DNA of 64,000 bases from Shewanella subflava (GCF_025971955.1 NZ_JAPDMX010000002.1:248001-312000), one strand, 5' to 3'; numbered from the stretch's first letter, positions 9,360-20,114 are shown. Notes: generated by a model from the sequence alone, not told the origin. A program made the numbers and translations.

Positions 9360-9621
9360 GGGCGTGTTTATCTTTGTTTATTTTTTATGTTGAGAGATAA
9401 AATGACTTTAGGAAAGAGGATAATTGCGGGCATAGTTGGCCTACGTCAAAATTATCTAACGCAGTATAAAGTCATTTTAGCCTCAACCCGAAGGGCAGTG
9501 GCTATTTTCCAGCCATTCTGCCCACAAATTCACTTATTTAGCGGGCTAAACAGCATTCATTTGTGATTGCCTGACAGAAAAATAGCCTACTGCATAATTT
9601 ATCAACAAAGATAAACGCGCC
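9360..9621. repeat. MITE-like repeat, copy 1
   Basis: About 262 bases bounded by imperfect terminal inverted repeats, GGGCGTGTTTATCTTTGTT on the left and AACAAAGATAAACGCGCC on the right. It has no transposase gene. A second copy with about 80 percent or better visible identity lies in the opposite orientation at 36228-36488. Internal matching blocks include CAATCACAAATGAA, CCCGCTAAATAAGTGAAT and GAGGCTAAAATGACTTTAT (read on the strand of copy 2). No clear target-site duplication could be assigned. Confidence 0.85.
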
Positions 9622-9661
9622 ATTGGGGCGCATCGAAGTTGCCAAAAAACGCTATGAATAA

Positions 9662-9697
9662 AAAATGCCAGTAAATATAATTTACTGGCATTTTTGT
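9662..9697 (-). terminator. intrinsic terminator after der
   Basis: Hairpin AAAATGCCAGTAAAT / ATTTACTGGCATTTTT about 35 bases beyond the der stop codon. It marks the end of the long leftward housekeeping operon. Confidence 0.85.
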
Positions 9698-9731
9698 TTA
9701 TTGCCTAAGGTGCATTGCTCATTTTGCAAAG

Positions 9732-11198
9732 TTACTTTTTGCGGTCACGAATATGACTTGTTGCACGTTTACGGCGGCGTTCTTGACTTAAGGTTAACTT
9801 CTCGCCGCGACCTTCAAACGGGTTAGCGCCTTCATGGAAACGTAATTGAATTGGCGTGCCTACTACATTTAATGATCGACGGAAGTAGTTCATCATATAG
9901 CGTTTATATGAGTCAGGTAACTTAGAGACTTGGTTACCATGGACAACCACAACAGGTGGATTATAACCACCTGCATGGGCATATTTAAGTTTAACACGAC
10001 GGCCATTGACTAATGGAGGCTGATGATCGTCTTGGGACATTTGCATGATACGGGTCAACATCGAGGTACTGACACGACGTGTCGCACTGTCATACGCTTC
10101 TTCGATTGACTCATACAAGTGACCCACGCCGGTACCGTGTAATGCAGAAATAAAATGGATCCGAGCAAAATCGATAAAACCTAAACGGCGATCTAACTCA
10201 CTTTTAACGCGGTCTTTGATATTTTGATCTATGCCGTCCCACTTGTTAACAGCAATCACTAATGCTCGGCCAGCGTTCAATGCAAAACCAAGTAGACCTA
10301 AATCTTGTTCCGCAATACCTTCTCGAGCATCAATTATTAATAACACGACGTTCGAATCTTCCACCGCTTTAAGGGTTTTGATCACCGAGAACTTTTCAAT
10401 CACTTCATGTACTTTGCTACGACGACGAACCCCAGCGGTATCAATTAGGATATACTCACGACCTTCTCGTTCCATTGGGATATAAATACTGTCGCGTGTT
10501 GTTCCAGGCTCATCATAAACCACTACCCTCTCTTCACCTAAAATACGGTTAGTCAGGGTTGATTTACCCACGTTGGGTTTACCAATGATGGCTAATTTAA
10601 TGGGTAGACTTTGTAAGCGAGCTTGTTCAGCTTCAGCTTCTTCTTCAGTATATTCGCGCTCGACAACATCGCCTTGCTCTTCTTCATCCCGAACAATGCC
10701 CATGGCTTCAGCATAAGGCGTCAAAGCGTAATCGATCATGTTGGTTACACCGCGACCTTGGGCGGCGGCCATTTGATACACTTCGCCTAAACCCAGTGAC
10801 CAAAATTCAGCACAAGCCGAATCGGCATCTATACCATCAACTTTGTTAGCAACAACAAAGGTGACTTTATCGCGACTGCGTAAATGCTGTGCAATGGCTA
10901 AATCAGCAGCAGTTAGACCAGCACGGGCATCCGTTAAAAATAACACCACATCCGCTTCTTCAATCGCCGCCAAAGACTGCTCGGCCATCTTGGTTTCGAT
11001 CCCTTCTTCGGTACCATCGATACCGCCAGTATCAACCACAATAAATTCATAGCCAGCCAAATACGCGCGACCATATTTGCGATCACGGGTTAAGCCAGGA
11101 AAGTCAGCGACTAATGCATCACGGGTTCGTGTTAGACGATTAAATAATGTCGATTTTCCGACATTGGGTCGCCCAACAAGGGCCACTACAGGGATCAT
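9732..11198 (-). CDS. der: ribosome biogenesis GTPase Der (EngA)
   Basis: Essential double-GTPase that helps assemble the 50S ribosomal subunit. The 488 residues contain two tandem G domains, each with its P-loop (GRPNVGKST near residue 8 and GKPNVGKST near residue 207), DTGG/DTAG G3 motifs, and NKVD and NKWD G4 motifs. The C-terminal KH-like domain ends in a basic tail ([15 protein letters not shown]). The acidic linker [20 protein letters not shown] lies between the two G domains. Length and all motifs are normal. It is the last gene of the rlmN-to-der run, separated from bamB by an internal hairpin that may tune its expression. Confidence 0.97.
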   Translation of the reverse strand: MIPVVALVGRPNVGKSTLFNRLTRTRDALVADFPGLTRDRKYGRAYLAGYEFIVVDTGGIDGTEEGIETKMAEQSLAAIEEADVVLFLTDARAGLTAADLAIAQHLRSRDKVTFVVANKVDGIDADSACAEFWSLGLGEVYQMAAAQGRGVTNMIDYALTPYAEAMGIVRDEEEQGDVVEREYTEEEAEAEQARLQSLPIKLAIIGKPNVGKSTLTNRILGEERVVVYDEPGTTRDSIYIPMEREGREYILIDTAGVRRRSKVHEVIEKFSVIKTLKAVEDSNVVLLIIDAREGIAEQDLGLLGFALNAGRALVIAVNKWDGIDQNIKDRVKSELDRRLGFIDFARIHFISALHGTGVGHLYESIEEAYDSATRRVSTSMLTRIMQMSQDDHQPPLVNGRRVKLKYAHAGGYNPPVVVVHGNQVSKLPDSYKRYMMNYFRRSLNVVGTPIQLRFHEGANPFEGRGEKLTLSQERRRKRATSHIRDRKK

Positions 11199-11223
11199 GA
11201 TTTTGCCTCTAAAATACGTCTCA

Positions 11224-11255
11224 ATAAAAAGCCCCCGGAAAGCTTCCAGGGGCTC
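11224..11255 (-). terminator. intercistronic hairpin/terminator between bamB and der
   Basis: On the minus strand, AGCCCCTGGAAG CTTTCCGGGGGCT followed by TTTTTATT forms a strong GC hairpin with a U-run. It lies in the 101-base gap between bamB and der, so it may partly terminate or attenuate transcription into der. Confidence 0.75.
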
Positions 11256-11299
11256 TAATAAGGTACATTATACCCTATTTGTTAGAAATTGCTTTGCTG

Positions 11300-12532
11300 T
11301 TATTCGTCAGCGGCGACTTCTTCATTTGTTGCTACACTGCCATCACCATTTAGGGTAACAATAGCAAGCTTACCGCTTCGACCTTGAAGGTAAATTTTAT
11401 CATCAACCACTAAAGGCTGGCTATATAAGCCATCACTATCCACTTCAACACGCCCGACAACAACGCCATCTTCGCGGTTCAGCACATGTAAATAACCTTC
11501 AAAATCACCGACTACCAAATAGTCACCGATAGTAGCAGGGGAAGTTAAATCACGGTTTTTAAGTGTGGAGTTTGACCACAACTCTAAGCCATTACGGCGA
11601 TCAACAGAGTAAATACGACTGCGATCATCAACTAAATATAAACTTAATCCCGCTGCGGCTAGTTCATTAAAACTAGAATATTTACGTGACCAAATGATTC
11701 TACCCGTGCGTAGTTCCATTGAAACAAGGTTACCATTGTAACTTGCTACAAATAAATTATCGCCTAAGATCAAAGGGGTCATGTCAACGTCGGCCATACG
11801 AGTAAACTCATTGCCGCCTGTTGGGGTGTAAATTGCCTGTTCCCATGCAACTTGACCGTTGTTTTTAACAACAACCGCAACTTTACCGTCAGCCGTACCC
11901 AAAAAGAAACCGCCTGCTTCATAAGCCGCAGAACCTGTTCCGCGAAGGGTCAAGTTAGGAAGTTGCATTTCATAGGTCCAAAGCTTTTTACCGTCGTCAA
12001 TATCAAAAGCTTCAAACATACCTTTGCTAGAATTTACCGTCACAACATCTTCGGCAACTGTTGGCGCAGATAAAAGTTCACCATTAACCTGTGCAGACCA
12101 AAGTACATCACCAGATGCTTCATCCAACGCTGCTAATAAGCCGGTTTCACCGCCCACAAACACTTTATTACGAGCTGCTGTAACACCTGCAGCTAAACGA
12201 ATACCTTTCGTTTTGATGTTTAGTTGTTCGCTAAACTCATCGTTAAAATCTTTACTCCATAGGAGTTCAAGTGTTTGTTGATCGTATGCTCGAACCTCAC
12301 CATCACGATCGGCAACAAAAATTTTACCATAGCGTACGGTAGGACGTAGTTGTGAATAATAATCACCCACGCCATTACCGATGCTTTTGCTCCAGCTGAC
12401 CTCTGGAAATACCGAAGCTTGAATTTCAACTAATTCGCTGACAGGTTCTTCTTCAACATCGCTTGAAGAACAACCTGAAATAAGGGCCATACCTAAGCCA
12501 GCCGCAAGTAGATTTTTATACCATAACTTCAT
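11300..12532 (-). CDS. bamB: outer membrane assembly lipoprotein BamB
   Basis: Lipoprotein subunit of the BAM complex that inserts beta-barrel proteins into the outer membrane. The N-terminus is a lipoprotein signal with lipobox LISGCSSS (Cys near residue 21). The rest is an eight-bladed PQQ-type beta-propeller, visible as repeated patterns such as RVYAYD/GELLW-like blades (VRAYDQQTLELLWSKDF, LAALDEASGDVLWSAQV, IYSVDRRNGLELWSNS). The 410-residue length is normal. It follows yfgM with an 11-base gap, the usual gammaproteobacterial order. Confidence 0.96.
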   Translation of the reverse strand: MKLWYKNLLAAGLGMALISGCSSSDVEEEPVSELVEIQASVFPEVSWSKSIGNGVGDYYSQLRPTVRYGKIFVADRDGEVRAYDQQTLELLWSKDFNDEFSEQLNIKTKGIRLAAGVTAARNKVFVGGETGLLAALDEASGDVLWSAQVNGELLSAPTVAEDVVTVNSSKGMFEAFDIDDGKKLWTYEMQLPNLTLRGTGSAAYEAGGFFLGTADGKVAVVVKNNGQVAWEQAIYTPTGGNEFTRMADVDMTPLILGDNLFVASYNGNLVSMELRTGRIIWSRKYSSFNELAAAGLSLYLVDDRSRIYSVDRRNGLELWSNSTLKNRDLTSPATIGDYLVVGDFEGYLHVLNREDGVVVGRVEVDSDGLYSQPLVVDDKIYLQGRSGKLAIVTLNGDGSVATNEEVAADE

Positions 12533-12543
12533 TGGCTAATTCC

Positions 12544-13164
12544 TTATGCCTTGTTTAGGTTATCTAACTTTATCGTTAATGCTGGATTAGTTAATGCACC
12601 GCCATTATCAATTGCTGTTTGGTAAGCTTGCTTCGCAGAAACAAGGTCACCTTGGCGAACTAAAAAGTCACCTTTTAATTCTTCTCGTTGCGAAACAAAT
12701 GCCGAATCGGTTACTGATTCTAATGTTTGTAGTGCTGTGCCTACATTACCTTGTTCAGCTTGTAAACGAGCTAAACGAATGGTAGCTACCATATCAATAC
12801 TGGCACCAGGCTTTGCAGCAATAATACGCTTATAGGCGTCTTCAGCTTTAGCTAAATCACCTGAATCAACCGCAGCTTTAGCCGTCATTAACTCTAGTAA
12901 TGCCTGATAGCCTTTTTGATCATGCTCTTTAACAAAATTACTAGCACCTTCAATAAATACCGCTGGGTTAGTGGCACTAGTTGCTAGTTGTTCAAATGAC
13001 TCAGAGGCTTGCTCTGCAGACTTAACCTTCATGTCAGAATAAGTATTCCAACCAAATAAACCGCCTAAACCTACTACCGCACCAATCGCTATTGATGATC
13101 CGTAATCTTTCCAGAACTGCTTGATAGCATCTACTTGTTGTTCTTCTGTGCTATAAATTTCCAC
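12544..13164 (-). CDS. yfgM: YfgM-type ancillary SecYEG translocon protein
   Basis: Inner-membrane protein with one N-terminal transmembrane helix (about residues 22-42, IAIGAVVGLGGLFGWNTY) and a periplasmic TPR-like domain. In E. coli YfgM binds the Sec translocon and periplasmic chaperones. I choose the GTG at 13164 (protein MEIYSTEEQQ...) because AGGGGAAG lies at the right distance; the GTG two codons upstream is the alternative. It sits between hisS (9-15 bases) and bamB (11 bases), which is the conserved arrangement. Confidence 0.92.
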   Translation of the reverse strand: MEIYSTEEQQVDAIKQFWKDYGSSIAIGAVVGLGGLFGWNTYSDMKVKSAEQASESFEQLATSATNPAVFIEGASNFVKEHDQKGYQALLELMTAKAAVDSGDLAKAEDAYKRIIAAKPGASIDMVATIRLARLQAEQGNVGTALQTLESVTDSAFVSQREELKGDFLVRQGDLVSAKQAYQTAIDNGGALTNPALTIKLDNLNKA

Positions 13165-13179
13165 GCGCACTTCCCCTTT

Positions 13180-14454
13180 CTAAATCAGTTCTGCAAGTTT
13201 AGCTACCAGCTCACTGCGGGTAACTAATTGTTGTTCGTTATTATTTCTTAATGGCTTGATGGCAACTTGATCATTAGCAATTTCATTTTCACCAATAATT
13301 AAAGCAAACTGAGCACCGCTTTTATCGGCACGCTTCATCTGCTTTTTAAAGTTTCCACCACCACAATGACTCATGACTTTAAGCGTTGGCAGTTGTTGAC
13401 GCAACTCTTGTGCAACTTTAATTGCTTCAACCACACAGTTATCACCCATAGCGGTAACGTAAACGTCTACTTCTGGGGCAATATCATTATTGAGTTCTAA
13501 GGTTTCAAGTAGTAGTACAATGCGCTCTAGTCCCATTGCAAAACCAACTGCAGGAGTATCTTTACCTCCAAGTTGCCCCACTAGACCATCATAGCGACCG
13601 CCAGCAAGCACTGTACCTTGAGAGCCTAGACTACTTGTTACCCACTCAAAAACAGTGCGGTTGTAGTAGTCTAATCCACGCACTAAACGAGGATTAATGG
13701 TGTATTGGATACCCACGGCGTCTAAGAGTTCACACAAAGTGGAAAAATGTGTTTTCGACTCTTCACCTAAATAGTCGTTCAATGCAGGCGCATCTGCTAA
13801 TAATGCTTGTACGCTTTGATCTTTTGAATCCAAAACACGCAGTGGATTACTATACATGCGACGCTGACTGTCTTCATCTAACTTATCTTTGTGTTGCTCT
13901 AAAAATGCAATTAAAGCCTCACGATAATTAGCGCGTTCTGCAGGATCGCCTAAGGTGTTTAACTCTAAAGAAACATGTTCTTCAATACCGAGTTTTTGCC
14001 ATAGACGTGCCGATAACATTAATACTTCAGCATCAATATCAGCAGTGCCAATACCATAAATTTCAACACCAAATTGGTGAAATTGACGATAGCGACCTTT
14101 TTGAGGACGTTCATGACGAAACATAGGTCCCATGTACCATAAACGTTGCTCTTGATTGTAAAGCAAACCATGTTCATTACCGGCCCGAACCGTCGACGCG
14201 GTTCCTTCTGGTCGCAGTGTTAAACTGTCGCCATTACGGTCTTCGAAGGTATACATTTCTTTTTCAACGATATCGGTGACTTCACCAATTGAACGTTTAA
14301 AAAGATCGGTACTTTCTACAATAGGTGTACGAATTTCGCTATAACCAAAAGCACTGACAGATGAGCGAATAATCGACTCAACCTTTTGCCATACTGGGCT
14401 TTGAATTGGCAGAAGATCATTCATGCCGCGAATTGCTTGGATTTGTTTTGCCAC
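13180..14454 (-). CDS. hisS: histidyl-tRNA synthetase
   Basis: Class II aminoacyl-tRNA synthetase that charges tRNA-His. The 424 residues match family length. Visible landmarks are the N-terminal [10 protein letters not shown], motif 2 region ([20 protein letters not shown]), the histidine-specific [15 protein letters not shown] and [14 protein letters not shown], motif 3 ([10 protein letters not shown]), and the C-terminal anticodon-binding domain. The gene is preceded by two intercistronic hairpins after ispG, suggesting transcript processing or partial attenuation before hisS. Confidence 0.98.
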   Translation of the reverse strand: MAKQIQAIRGMNDLLPIQSPVWQKVESIIRSSVSAFGYSEIRTPIVESTDLFKRSIGEVTDIVEKEMYTFEDRNGDSLTLRPEGTASTVRAGNEHGLLYNQEQRLWYMGPMFRHERPQKGRYRQFHQFGVEIYGIGTADIDAEVLMLSARLWQKLGIEEHVSLELNTLGDPAERANYREALIAFLEQHKDKLDEDSQRRMYSNPLRVLDSKDQSVQALLADAPALNDYLGEESKTHFSTLCELLDAVGIQYTINPRLVRGLDYYNRTVFEWVTSSLGSQGTVLAGGRYDGLVGQLGGKDTPAVGFAMGLERIVLLLETLELNNDIAPEVDVYVTAMGDNCVVEAIKVAQELRQQLPTLKVMSHCGGGNFKKQMKRADKSGAQFALIIGENEIANDQVAIKPLRNNNEQQLVTRSELVAKLAELI

Positions 14455-14479
14455 AGATAACTCGTCCGTTAAATTGCTA

Positions 14480-14505
14480 GGCTAAACCAATAACCTTGGT
14501 TAGCC
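14480..14505 (-). promoter_or_regulatory. intercistronic hairpin upstream of hisS
   Basis: Inverted repeat GGCTAAACCAA / TTGGTTAGCC located 26-51 bases before the hisS start codon on the leftward transcript. There is no U-run, so it looks more like an mRNA structure than a terminator. Confidence 0.5.
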
Positions 14506-14517
14506 AATAAACACATC

Positions 14518-14560
14518 GCCCATGCATTTTATCAGAAAACACCTGATTAAATGCATGGGC
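14518..14560 (-). promoter_or_regulatory. long stem-loop between ispG and hisS
   Basis: Near-perfect 18-base arms (GCCCATGCATTT...ATCAG and CTGAT...AAATGCATGGGC) with a 7-base loop, 8 bases after the ispG stop codon. No U-run follows, so a role in transcript stability or processing is more likely than strong termination. Confidence 0.6.
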
Positions 14561-14567
14561 ACAAAAA

Positions 14568-15683
14568 TTATTCAGTTGTATCGCTAATATCAATACGATT
14601 TGCCATCATACTGGCTTTAGCGCGAATTTTCGCCTCTAGGGAATCCACGATATTATCGTTGTCAAAACGCTCTTTTTGACGCTCACCATCATCATAATAA
14701 CCACTTTTACGATGCCCGCCCGTTAGGCCAATATGAGAGACTAAAGCTTCACCAGGACCATTCACAACACAGCCAATAATGGACACATCCATTGCGGTGG
14801 TAACATCTTCAAGACGACGCTCTAACTCATTCACGGTTGAGATCACATCAAATTCTTGACGTGAACAAGAAGGACAGGCAATAAAGTTAATCCCGCGACT
14901 ACGAATGCGCAGCGATTTTAAAATATCAAAACCGACTTTAATTTCTTCAACAGGATCTGCCGCCAACGAAATACGTAATGTATCACCAATACCTTCTGCC
15001 AATAGCATACCCAGTCCCACAGCAGATTTGACTGAACCAGAACGCATACCACCTGCTTCTGTAATCCCTAAATGCAATGGTTGTTTGATTTGTTTTGCCA
15101 ACAGACGATAAGACTCCACCGCTAGGAATACATCAGAAGCTTTCACACTGACTTTAAATTGTTCAAAGTTCAGCCTATCTAAAATATCAACATGACGCAT
15201 TGCAGATTCAAGCAAAGCTTCTGGCGTCGGCTCACGATACTTGTCCATCAAATCTTTTTCTAATGAACCACCATTTACCCCAATTCGGATTGGAATATTT
15301 TTATCGCGTGCACACTCTACAACGCTACGAATACGCTCTTCATTGCCAATATTTCCAGGGTTGATGCGTAAGCAATCTGCACCGTATTCAGCCACTTTTA
15401 AAGCAATACGATAATCAAAATGGATATCTGCCACTAAAGGCACGTTCACTTGTTGTTTGATTAACTTGAAAGCTTCAGCAGAGTCCATTGTAGGCACTGA
15501 TACGCGCACAATATCGGCACCCACTTTTTCAAGCGCCCTAATTTGCGCAACTGTCGCGGCAACATCATCGGTTTTTGTGTTGGTCATTGACTGTACGGCA
15601 ATGGGCGCCCCATCACCAATCGGAACATTCCCAACATAAATGCGCGTGGAAGGTCGGCGGATAATTGGAGATTCGTTATACAT
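14568..15683 (-). CDS. ispG: 4-hydroxy-3-methylbut-2-enyl diphosphate synthase (flavodoxin)
   Basis: Iron-sulfur enzyme of the MEP isoprenoid pathway that converts ME-cPP to HMBPP. The 371 residues match E. coli IspG (about 372). It has the TIM-barrel region with [12 protein letters not shown] and LRINPGNIG, and the three [4Fe-4S] cysteines in [12 protein letters not shown] and [12 protein letters not shown]. The gene is in the conserved order rodZ-ispG-hisS, with an 88-base gap after rodZ. Confidence 0.97.
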   Translation of the reverse strand: MYNESPIIRRPSTRIYVGNVPIGDGAPIAVQSMTNTKTDDVAATVAQIRALEKVGADIVRVSVPTMDSAEAFKLIKQQVNVPLVADIHFDYRIALKVAEYGADCLRINPGNIGNEERIRSVVECARDKNIPIRIGVNGGSLEKDLMDKYREPTPEALLESAMRHVDILDRLNFEQFKVSVKASDVFLAVESYRLLAKQIKQPLHLGITEAGGMRSGSVKSAVGLGMLLAEGIGDTLRISLAADPVEEIKVGFDILKSLRIRSRGINFIACPSCSRQEFDVISTVNELERRLEDVTTAMDVSIIGCVVNGPGEALVSHIGLTGGHRKSGYYDDGERQKERFDNDNIVDSLEAKIRAKASMMANRIDISDTTE

Positions 15684-15771
15684 GCAATGTTACTCTACTA
15701 AAATTTATTAAATTGGCGATTTGCATCGTACCAATGAATTCAATTCAATAATAAACCATCAGGTCTAAACA

Positions 15772-16827
15772 TTATTCATTAGGTTGAGTTAACGTGATCC
15801 GAGCCACACGGCCATTATCGTATTCAGATAAATCAACCTTGTTACCATCAAAAGTTAATGACACCGCTTGAGGCGCACCTAAAATTAATTTAAACGGTGC
15901 TTTGCCAGACACATTCACTTCATGCCCTGCCGTCTTCACGCCATCGACTAAGACTTTACCATCAACATCTACCAAATTAATCCAACAATCAGCAGATAAC
16001 GACATCTTAACGACCGATAAGCCATTAGCAGCAGGCTCAATTTCTGATTGATTTGTCTGTTCAGGATTTGCTGGAGCGGGTTTTGTTGTTTCAGTAGACG
16101 CTGGGGCACGATTATCAGTAACCTCATTGGTAACTGAAGTTGCCTCATTACTGCCAGTGATTGCTGTTTCTGGTGCATTAACAACATCCGCATTGACTGT
16201 CGCTTGCGGCAAATCCGTTGGTGATAAAGCGCTCTGATTATCAGCTAACGGATTATCTACCGTTACTTCTGCTGGAGGATTTTGTGGGTTGTTAACTCGT
16301 TCTATTGGCACCAATAAATCAGCGTAAGTCTCATCAGAGGTTGTCGCCTCGGCTTGCATTTCTTCTACCGTTGGCAAAGCAAAATTTGATTGTGTAATTA
16401 AATCAGATTTTTGCACCCACCATAACACCAGCATCGCCAACAAAATAAACACAATGGCATAAGTCACTAGATTTAGGCGGCTGTCTCTAGCTTCGCGTGA
16501 TGTTTTACGCGAAAAACTTTGCATGGTTGGTGGTACATGTTCAGGTATTTGTTGATTTAAGCATAATTTGATTGCATCAATATCTGCTTCAATAAAACGC
16601 GCATAATTTTTGATATAACCGCGGGCATAAGTATTTGAAGCAATGTTATCAAAATTATCAGCTTCAATATCAATCAAAATGCGTGGACGCAAATGCAATT
16701 GTAATGCCGCAGCCTCAATAGTGATGCCTTTATTTTCACGCGCAGTTTTAAGAATTGCTCCGACGGTGGCAATATCACTGACAGTTTCAACTGCGTCTAG
16801 GGTTTCGTCTAATTTTTCTATTGTCAT
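15772..16827 (-). CDS. rodZ: cytoskeletal protein RodZ
   Basis: Bitopic membrane protein that links the MreB cytoskeleton to the cell-wall elongation machinery. It shows an N-terminal helix-turn-helix domain (about residues 22-90, GAILKTARENKGITIEAAALQLHLRP), a basic juxtamembrane stretch and one transmembrane helix (VTYAIVFILLAMLVLWWV, about 122-140). A long Thr/Asn/Pro/Glu-rich periplasmic linker follows, then the C-terminal DUF4115 beta domain (SADCWINLVDVDGKVLVDG). It abuts pilF without a gap. Confidence 0.94.
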   Translation of the reverse strand: MTIEKLDETLDAVETVSDIATVGAILKTARENKGITIEAAALQLHLRPRILIDIEADNFDNIASNTYARGYIKNYARFIEADIDAIKLCLNQQIPEHVPPTMQSFSRKTSREARDSRLNLVTYAIVFILLAMLVLWWVQKSDLITQSNFALPTVEEMQAEATTSDETYADLLVPIERVNNPQNPPAEVTVDNPLADNQSALSPTDLPQATVNADVVNAPETAITGSNEATSVTNEVTDNRAPASTETTKPAPANPEQTNQSEIEPAANGLSVVKMSLSADCWINLVDVDGKVLVDGVKTAGHEVNVSGKAPFKLILGAPQAVSLTFDGNKVDLSEYDNGRVARITLTQPNE

Positions 16828-17613
16828 TTAATGCAAGTTAGCTCTATATTCTTGTGCTTGAGGAGATGCAGGGAATTTAGCAATTAATGTGATGCCAAAT
16901 CGCTTCATGGCATTTATATCGCCAAGCCCTTGCTCTATTTTTATCCCTAACGCTAAACTTTCAGCAGTTTCATTCGCAACCTGATGATATCGAGCCAACG
17001 TGTCGCGAGCACTTGCATAGTCGGATGCTTCCATGTCCAACTCAGTTAATCCAATTAACGTGTTTCCACGGCGCGGATCATATTTTAATGCCATCATAAA
17101 ATATTCTCGCGCTTTTGCTAGCTTACCATCACTTCGGCTACATACGCCTAAGTTTTCATAGCTTGATGCTGTGCGGGTATACTTAGGCGTTTCAATAGCC
17201 TCTAAAAACATGGTTTCTGCACGGGCGAATTTCTTCTGTTGACATAAAAACACCCCAAAATTATTTTTAGCATCTCCCGATGCATCGCTTGCGGCGATAG
17301 CATCATTATATGCACTCTCAGTCCGCGCTAAATCACCAACAGTTTGATAGTAATAAGCCATTGCAACATGCACTTCACTCATTTGTGGGGCAAATTCAAC
17401 GGCTCTATCTAAATTATATTTTGCTTGTTCACTGTTACCACGGCGTAAATAGGTTAACCCTAATTGCATCCGTTCACGTGCTGCGGCTACTTTATCGATA
17501 GCGCGCTCAGCAACGGGAATATCTGTTCCACTATAGGTGCGTTCGGTGACACATCCACCAAGGGATAAACCGAACAAACCTACTAACACAATTTTTTGCA
17601 TTCTGAGCTTCAT
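16828..17613 (-). CDS. pilF: type IV pilus biogenesis lipoprotein PilF/PilW
   Basis: Outer-membrane pilotin-type lipoprotein needed for assembly of the type IV pilus secretin. Residues 1-21 form a lipoprotein signal (LSLGGC). The mature part is a run of TPR repeats, e.g. AYYYQTVGDLARTESAYNDAIA, NNFGVFLCQQKKFARAETMF and ENLGVCSRSDGKLAKAREYF. The 261-residue length is normal. It sits between rlmN (31-base gap) and rodZ (no gap), the usual gammaproteobacterial neighbourhood. Confidence 0.93.
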   Translation of the reverse strand: MKLRMQKIVLVGLFGLSLGGCVTERTYSGTDIPVAERAIDKVAAARERMQLGLTYLRRGNSEQAKYNLDRAVEFAPQMSEVHVAMAYYYQTVGDLARTESAYNDAIAASDASGDAKNNFGVFLCQQKKFARAETMFLEAIETPKYTRTASSYENLGVCSRSDGKLAKAREYFMMALKYDPRRGNTLIGLTELDMEASDYASARDTLARYHQVANETAESLALGIKIEQGLGDINAMKRFGITLIAKFPASPQAQEYRANLH

Positions 17614-17644
17614 TTATAAGCCTATTTATTGTGCAAACAAAGAG

Positions 17645-18766
17645 TTAATCCATTGTGACTGAAATCTGGTTTTGTTGCATTTGTTTTTTTGCTAAACGTT
17701 TAGTGCGGTCACGGATATCACCTGCCAGTTGCCCGCAAGCGGCGTCAATATCGTCACCACGTGTTTTACGTACTATAACAGTTAATCCGTATTCCATAAG
17801 CACTTTAGAGAAACGATCAATTCTTGAGTTAGAAGAACGCCCATATGGGGAGCCCGGATAAGGATTAAATGGGATTAAATTAATCTTACATGGCGTATCT
17901 TTCATGACTTTAGCTAATTCATGCGCTTGATCTGTGCTGTCATTGATATGATCCAGCATCACGTATTCAACCGTGACGCGACCACGATTCGCATTAGATT
18001 TAGCGAGATAACGGCGAATACCGGCCAAAAACTCTTCAAGTGGATATTTTTTGTTGACTGGCACTAATACATCACGAAGCGCATCATTTGGTGCGTGAAT
18101 ACTGACAGCAAGTGCAACATCAATTGCATCACCTAATTTATCAAGTGCAGGAACAATACCTGATGTCGATAGTGTCACGCGGCGTTTTGATAAACTAAAA
18201 CCAAAATCATCCAACATAATGTCCATTGCAGGTATGACATTGGCTAAATTGAGCAATGGCTCTCCCATTCCCATCATAACGACGTTAGAAATAGGACGAT
18301 CACCAGTGTCTTTATGGAACCCTAAAAATTGTGATACTCGCCAAACTTGACCGACAATTTCCGACACCGTCAAATTGCGGTTAAAACCTTGCTGCCCCGT
18401 TGAACAGAAAGTACATTCTAGGGCACACCCCACTTGAGATGACACGCATAAAGTGGCGCGGTCTTCCTCTGGAATATACACAGTTTCAACTTCTTGGCCT
18501 TGTCCAACATCGATGGCAAACTTAATCGTGCCATCATTGGACTTTTGATAACTAGCAATTTCAGGAGCAACAATTTCGCACTTAGCTGCAAGTTTTGCTC
18601 GCAAAGCTTTGTTTATATTGTTCATGTCTTCGAAGTCGCTGACACCAAAGTGATAGATCCACTTCATTAATTGATCGGCGCGGAACGGTTTTTCACCCAT
18701 TTCGCTGAACAACGCTCGCAGTCCTTTACGATCAAGATTTAATAAATTGATTTTCTTTTCACTCAT
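17645..18766 (-). CDS. rlmN: dual-specificity 23S rRNA/tRNA adenine-C2 methyltransferase RlmN
   Basis: Radical-SAM enzyme that methylates A2503 of 23S rRNA and A37 of some tRNAs. The radical-SAM cluster motif is visible as [15 protein letters not shown], followed by MGMGEPLLN and [12 protein letters not shown]. The catalytic C-terminal Cys lies in [13 protein letters not shown] place the start at the ATG at 18766 (MSEKKINLL), preceded by GAGGTTAGG; an upstream TTG at 18787 is also in frame. It appears to be the first gene of the leftward rlmN-to-der run. Confidence 0.96.
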   Translation of the reverse strand: MSEKKINLLNLDRKGLRALFSEMGEKPFRADQLMKWIYHFGVSDFEDMNNINKALRAKLAAKCEIVAPEIASYQKSNDGTIKFAIDVGQGQEVETVYIPEEDRATLCVSSQVGCALECTFCSTGQQGFNRNLTVSEIVGQVWRVSQFLGFHKDTGDRPISNVVMMGMGEPLLNLANVIPAMDIMLDDFGFSLSKRRVTLSTSGIVPALDKLGDAIDVALAVSIHAPNDALRDVLVPVNKKYPLEEFLAGIRRYLAKSNANRGRVTVEYVMLDHINDSTDQAHELAKVMKDTPCKINLIPFNPYPGSPYGRSSNSRIDRFSKVLMEYGLTVIVRKTRGDDIDAACGQLAGDIRDRTKRLAKKQMQQNQISVTMD

Positions 18767-18856
18767 TTGCCTAACCTCAAACACCAAAACCTGTAACAGG
18801 GCGGCGAATTATACAGGCCATATCACGTTTTAGCCAGTATATCCGAGTTTGATAAT

Positions 18857-19972
18857 ATGATAATATCCTTGCGGGCAATAATGCCTGTTACGAGGAAGTT
18901 TTTACTTACATTTATGTTAACTTTGTTTGTTATTGTGTTTGTTGCTATTGCCGTTTCTTTTTTATGTAGTATTTTTGAGGCGGTGCTTTTATCGGTCACG
19001 CCAAGCTATATTGCCAATTTAAGAGAATCCAATCCAAAAATTGCTGATTTATTACAAAAGCAAAAGCAAAATGTCGAATCACCATTAGTATCTATCTTAA
19101 CCTTAAATACCATTTCTCATACTGTGGGTGCTGCAGTGGCGGGAGCACAAGCTGCGGTGGTTTTTGGCAGTGAAATGTTAGGTGTTTTCTCTGCAGTACT
19201 GACGTTCTTAATTTTATTCCTCTCAGAAATTATCCCTAAAACATTGGGTGCGAATCATTGGCGAAAACTCGCGCCTACGGTTTCTGTCTGTTTATACTGG
19301 ATGGAAAGATTGACTGCACCGCTTATCTGGATGTCGCAGAAAGTCACTAACCTATTAGGCAAAGGCGAAGAAGGTCAATACATTCGTCAGGAATTAAGTG
19401 CCATGACAAAAATGGGTAAAGACAGTGGAGAACTCGGTGAACAAGAGTCACAAATTTTAACCCAAATATTATCGGTAAAAGACATGGTGGTTACCGACAT
19501 CATGACCCCGAGAACGGTGATATTTAAATTGCCAACCGATATTAGCCACAATGAATTTATCGACAAGCATTTATCCAGCCCGTTTACCCGAGTACCAGTA
19601 TATGAAGGTGAACGTGACAATGTAATTGGTTATATCAATCGTAATGACATTCTATTAAATGTCCGTCAAACACCTGATGCGCAGATCAGTGAACATTTAA
19701 AAAGTTTATTGGTTATTCCATCGTCGGTCAAAGTGTTGCCGCTTTTTCAAATGATGATTAAACGTAATGCTAAAATGGCATTAGTGGTTGACGAGTACGG
19801 TTCAAGTGAAGGCATAGTCACCATCGAAGATATTATTGAAACGTTAATTGGATTAGAAATTGTCGACTCAAAAGACCTCGCTCCTGATATGCAAGCGCTG
19901 GCCAGAAAATTGTGGCAACGCCGTGTAAAAAATAAAGGGCTGGTATTATCTGATGATGGTAAAACCCATTAA
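18857..19972 (+). CDS. CNNM/CorC-family transporter (DUF21 plus CBS pair)
   Basis: Membrane protein of the hemolysin C/CNNM family, linked to Mg2+ or Co2+ efflux. It has a DUF21 membrane domain (residues ~15-190; helices such as TFMLTLFVIVFVAIAVSFLC and LTFLILFLSEIIPKTLGA) and two CBS modules (~215-340; VTDIMTPRTVIFKLP and VVDEYGSSEGIVTIEDIIETLIG). No CorC_HlyC domain follows, so this is the short form. Three in-frame ATGs (18857, 18881, 18914) leave the exact start open. Divergent from rlmN. Confidence 0.88.
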   Translation: MIISLRAIMPVTRKFLLTFMLTLFVIVFVAIAVSFLCSIFEAVLLSVTPSYIANLRESNPKIADLLQKQKQNVESPLVSILTLNTISHTVGAAVAGAQAAVVFGSEMLGVFSAVLTFLILFLSEIIPKTLGANHWRKLAPTVSVCLYWMERLTAPLIWMSQKVTNLLGKGEEGQYIRQELSAMTKMGKDSGELGEQESQILTQILSVKDMVVTDIMTPRTVIFKLPTDISHNEFIDKHLSSPFTRVPVYEGERDNVIGYINRNDILLNVRQTPDAQISEHLKSLLVIPSSVKVLPLFQMMIKRNAKMALVVDEYGSSEGIVTIEDIIETLIGLEIVDSKDLAPDMQALARKLWQRRVKNKGLVLSDDGKTH

Positions 19973-20114
19973 TCTACTTTCTCGTCATACTCGCCTTAAT
20001 TTATGATACTAGCAAGCTCAACTTGTAATGAACGTTGATACAAGTTGAGCCGTATAATTTAGTATATGCTTATTTTTAAATGCTAAGATAAATGGCATTC
20101 AGTTGAGGGAAAAC

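Larger units (their letters stand above)
9181..9731. other. intergenic region with a MITE-like element and der terminator
   Basis: About 550 bases without a real gene. It contains the upstream region of the CBS gene, a 262-base MITE-like repeat (9360-9621) and the terminator of the der operon. Confidence 0.7.

Noticed and set aside
9354-9566. Rightward 70-codon frame in the der-CBS gap
   Set aside because: It lies entirely in the MITE-like repeat, has no family features and is not conserved in the second copy.
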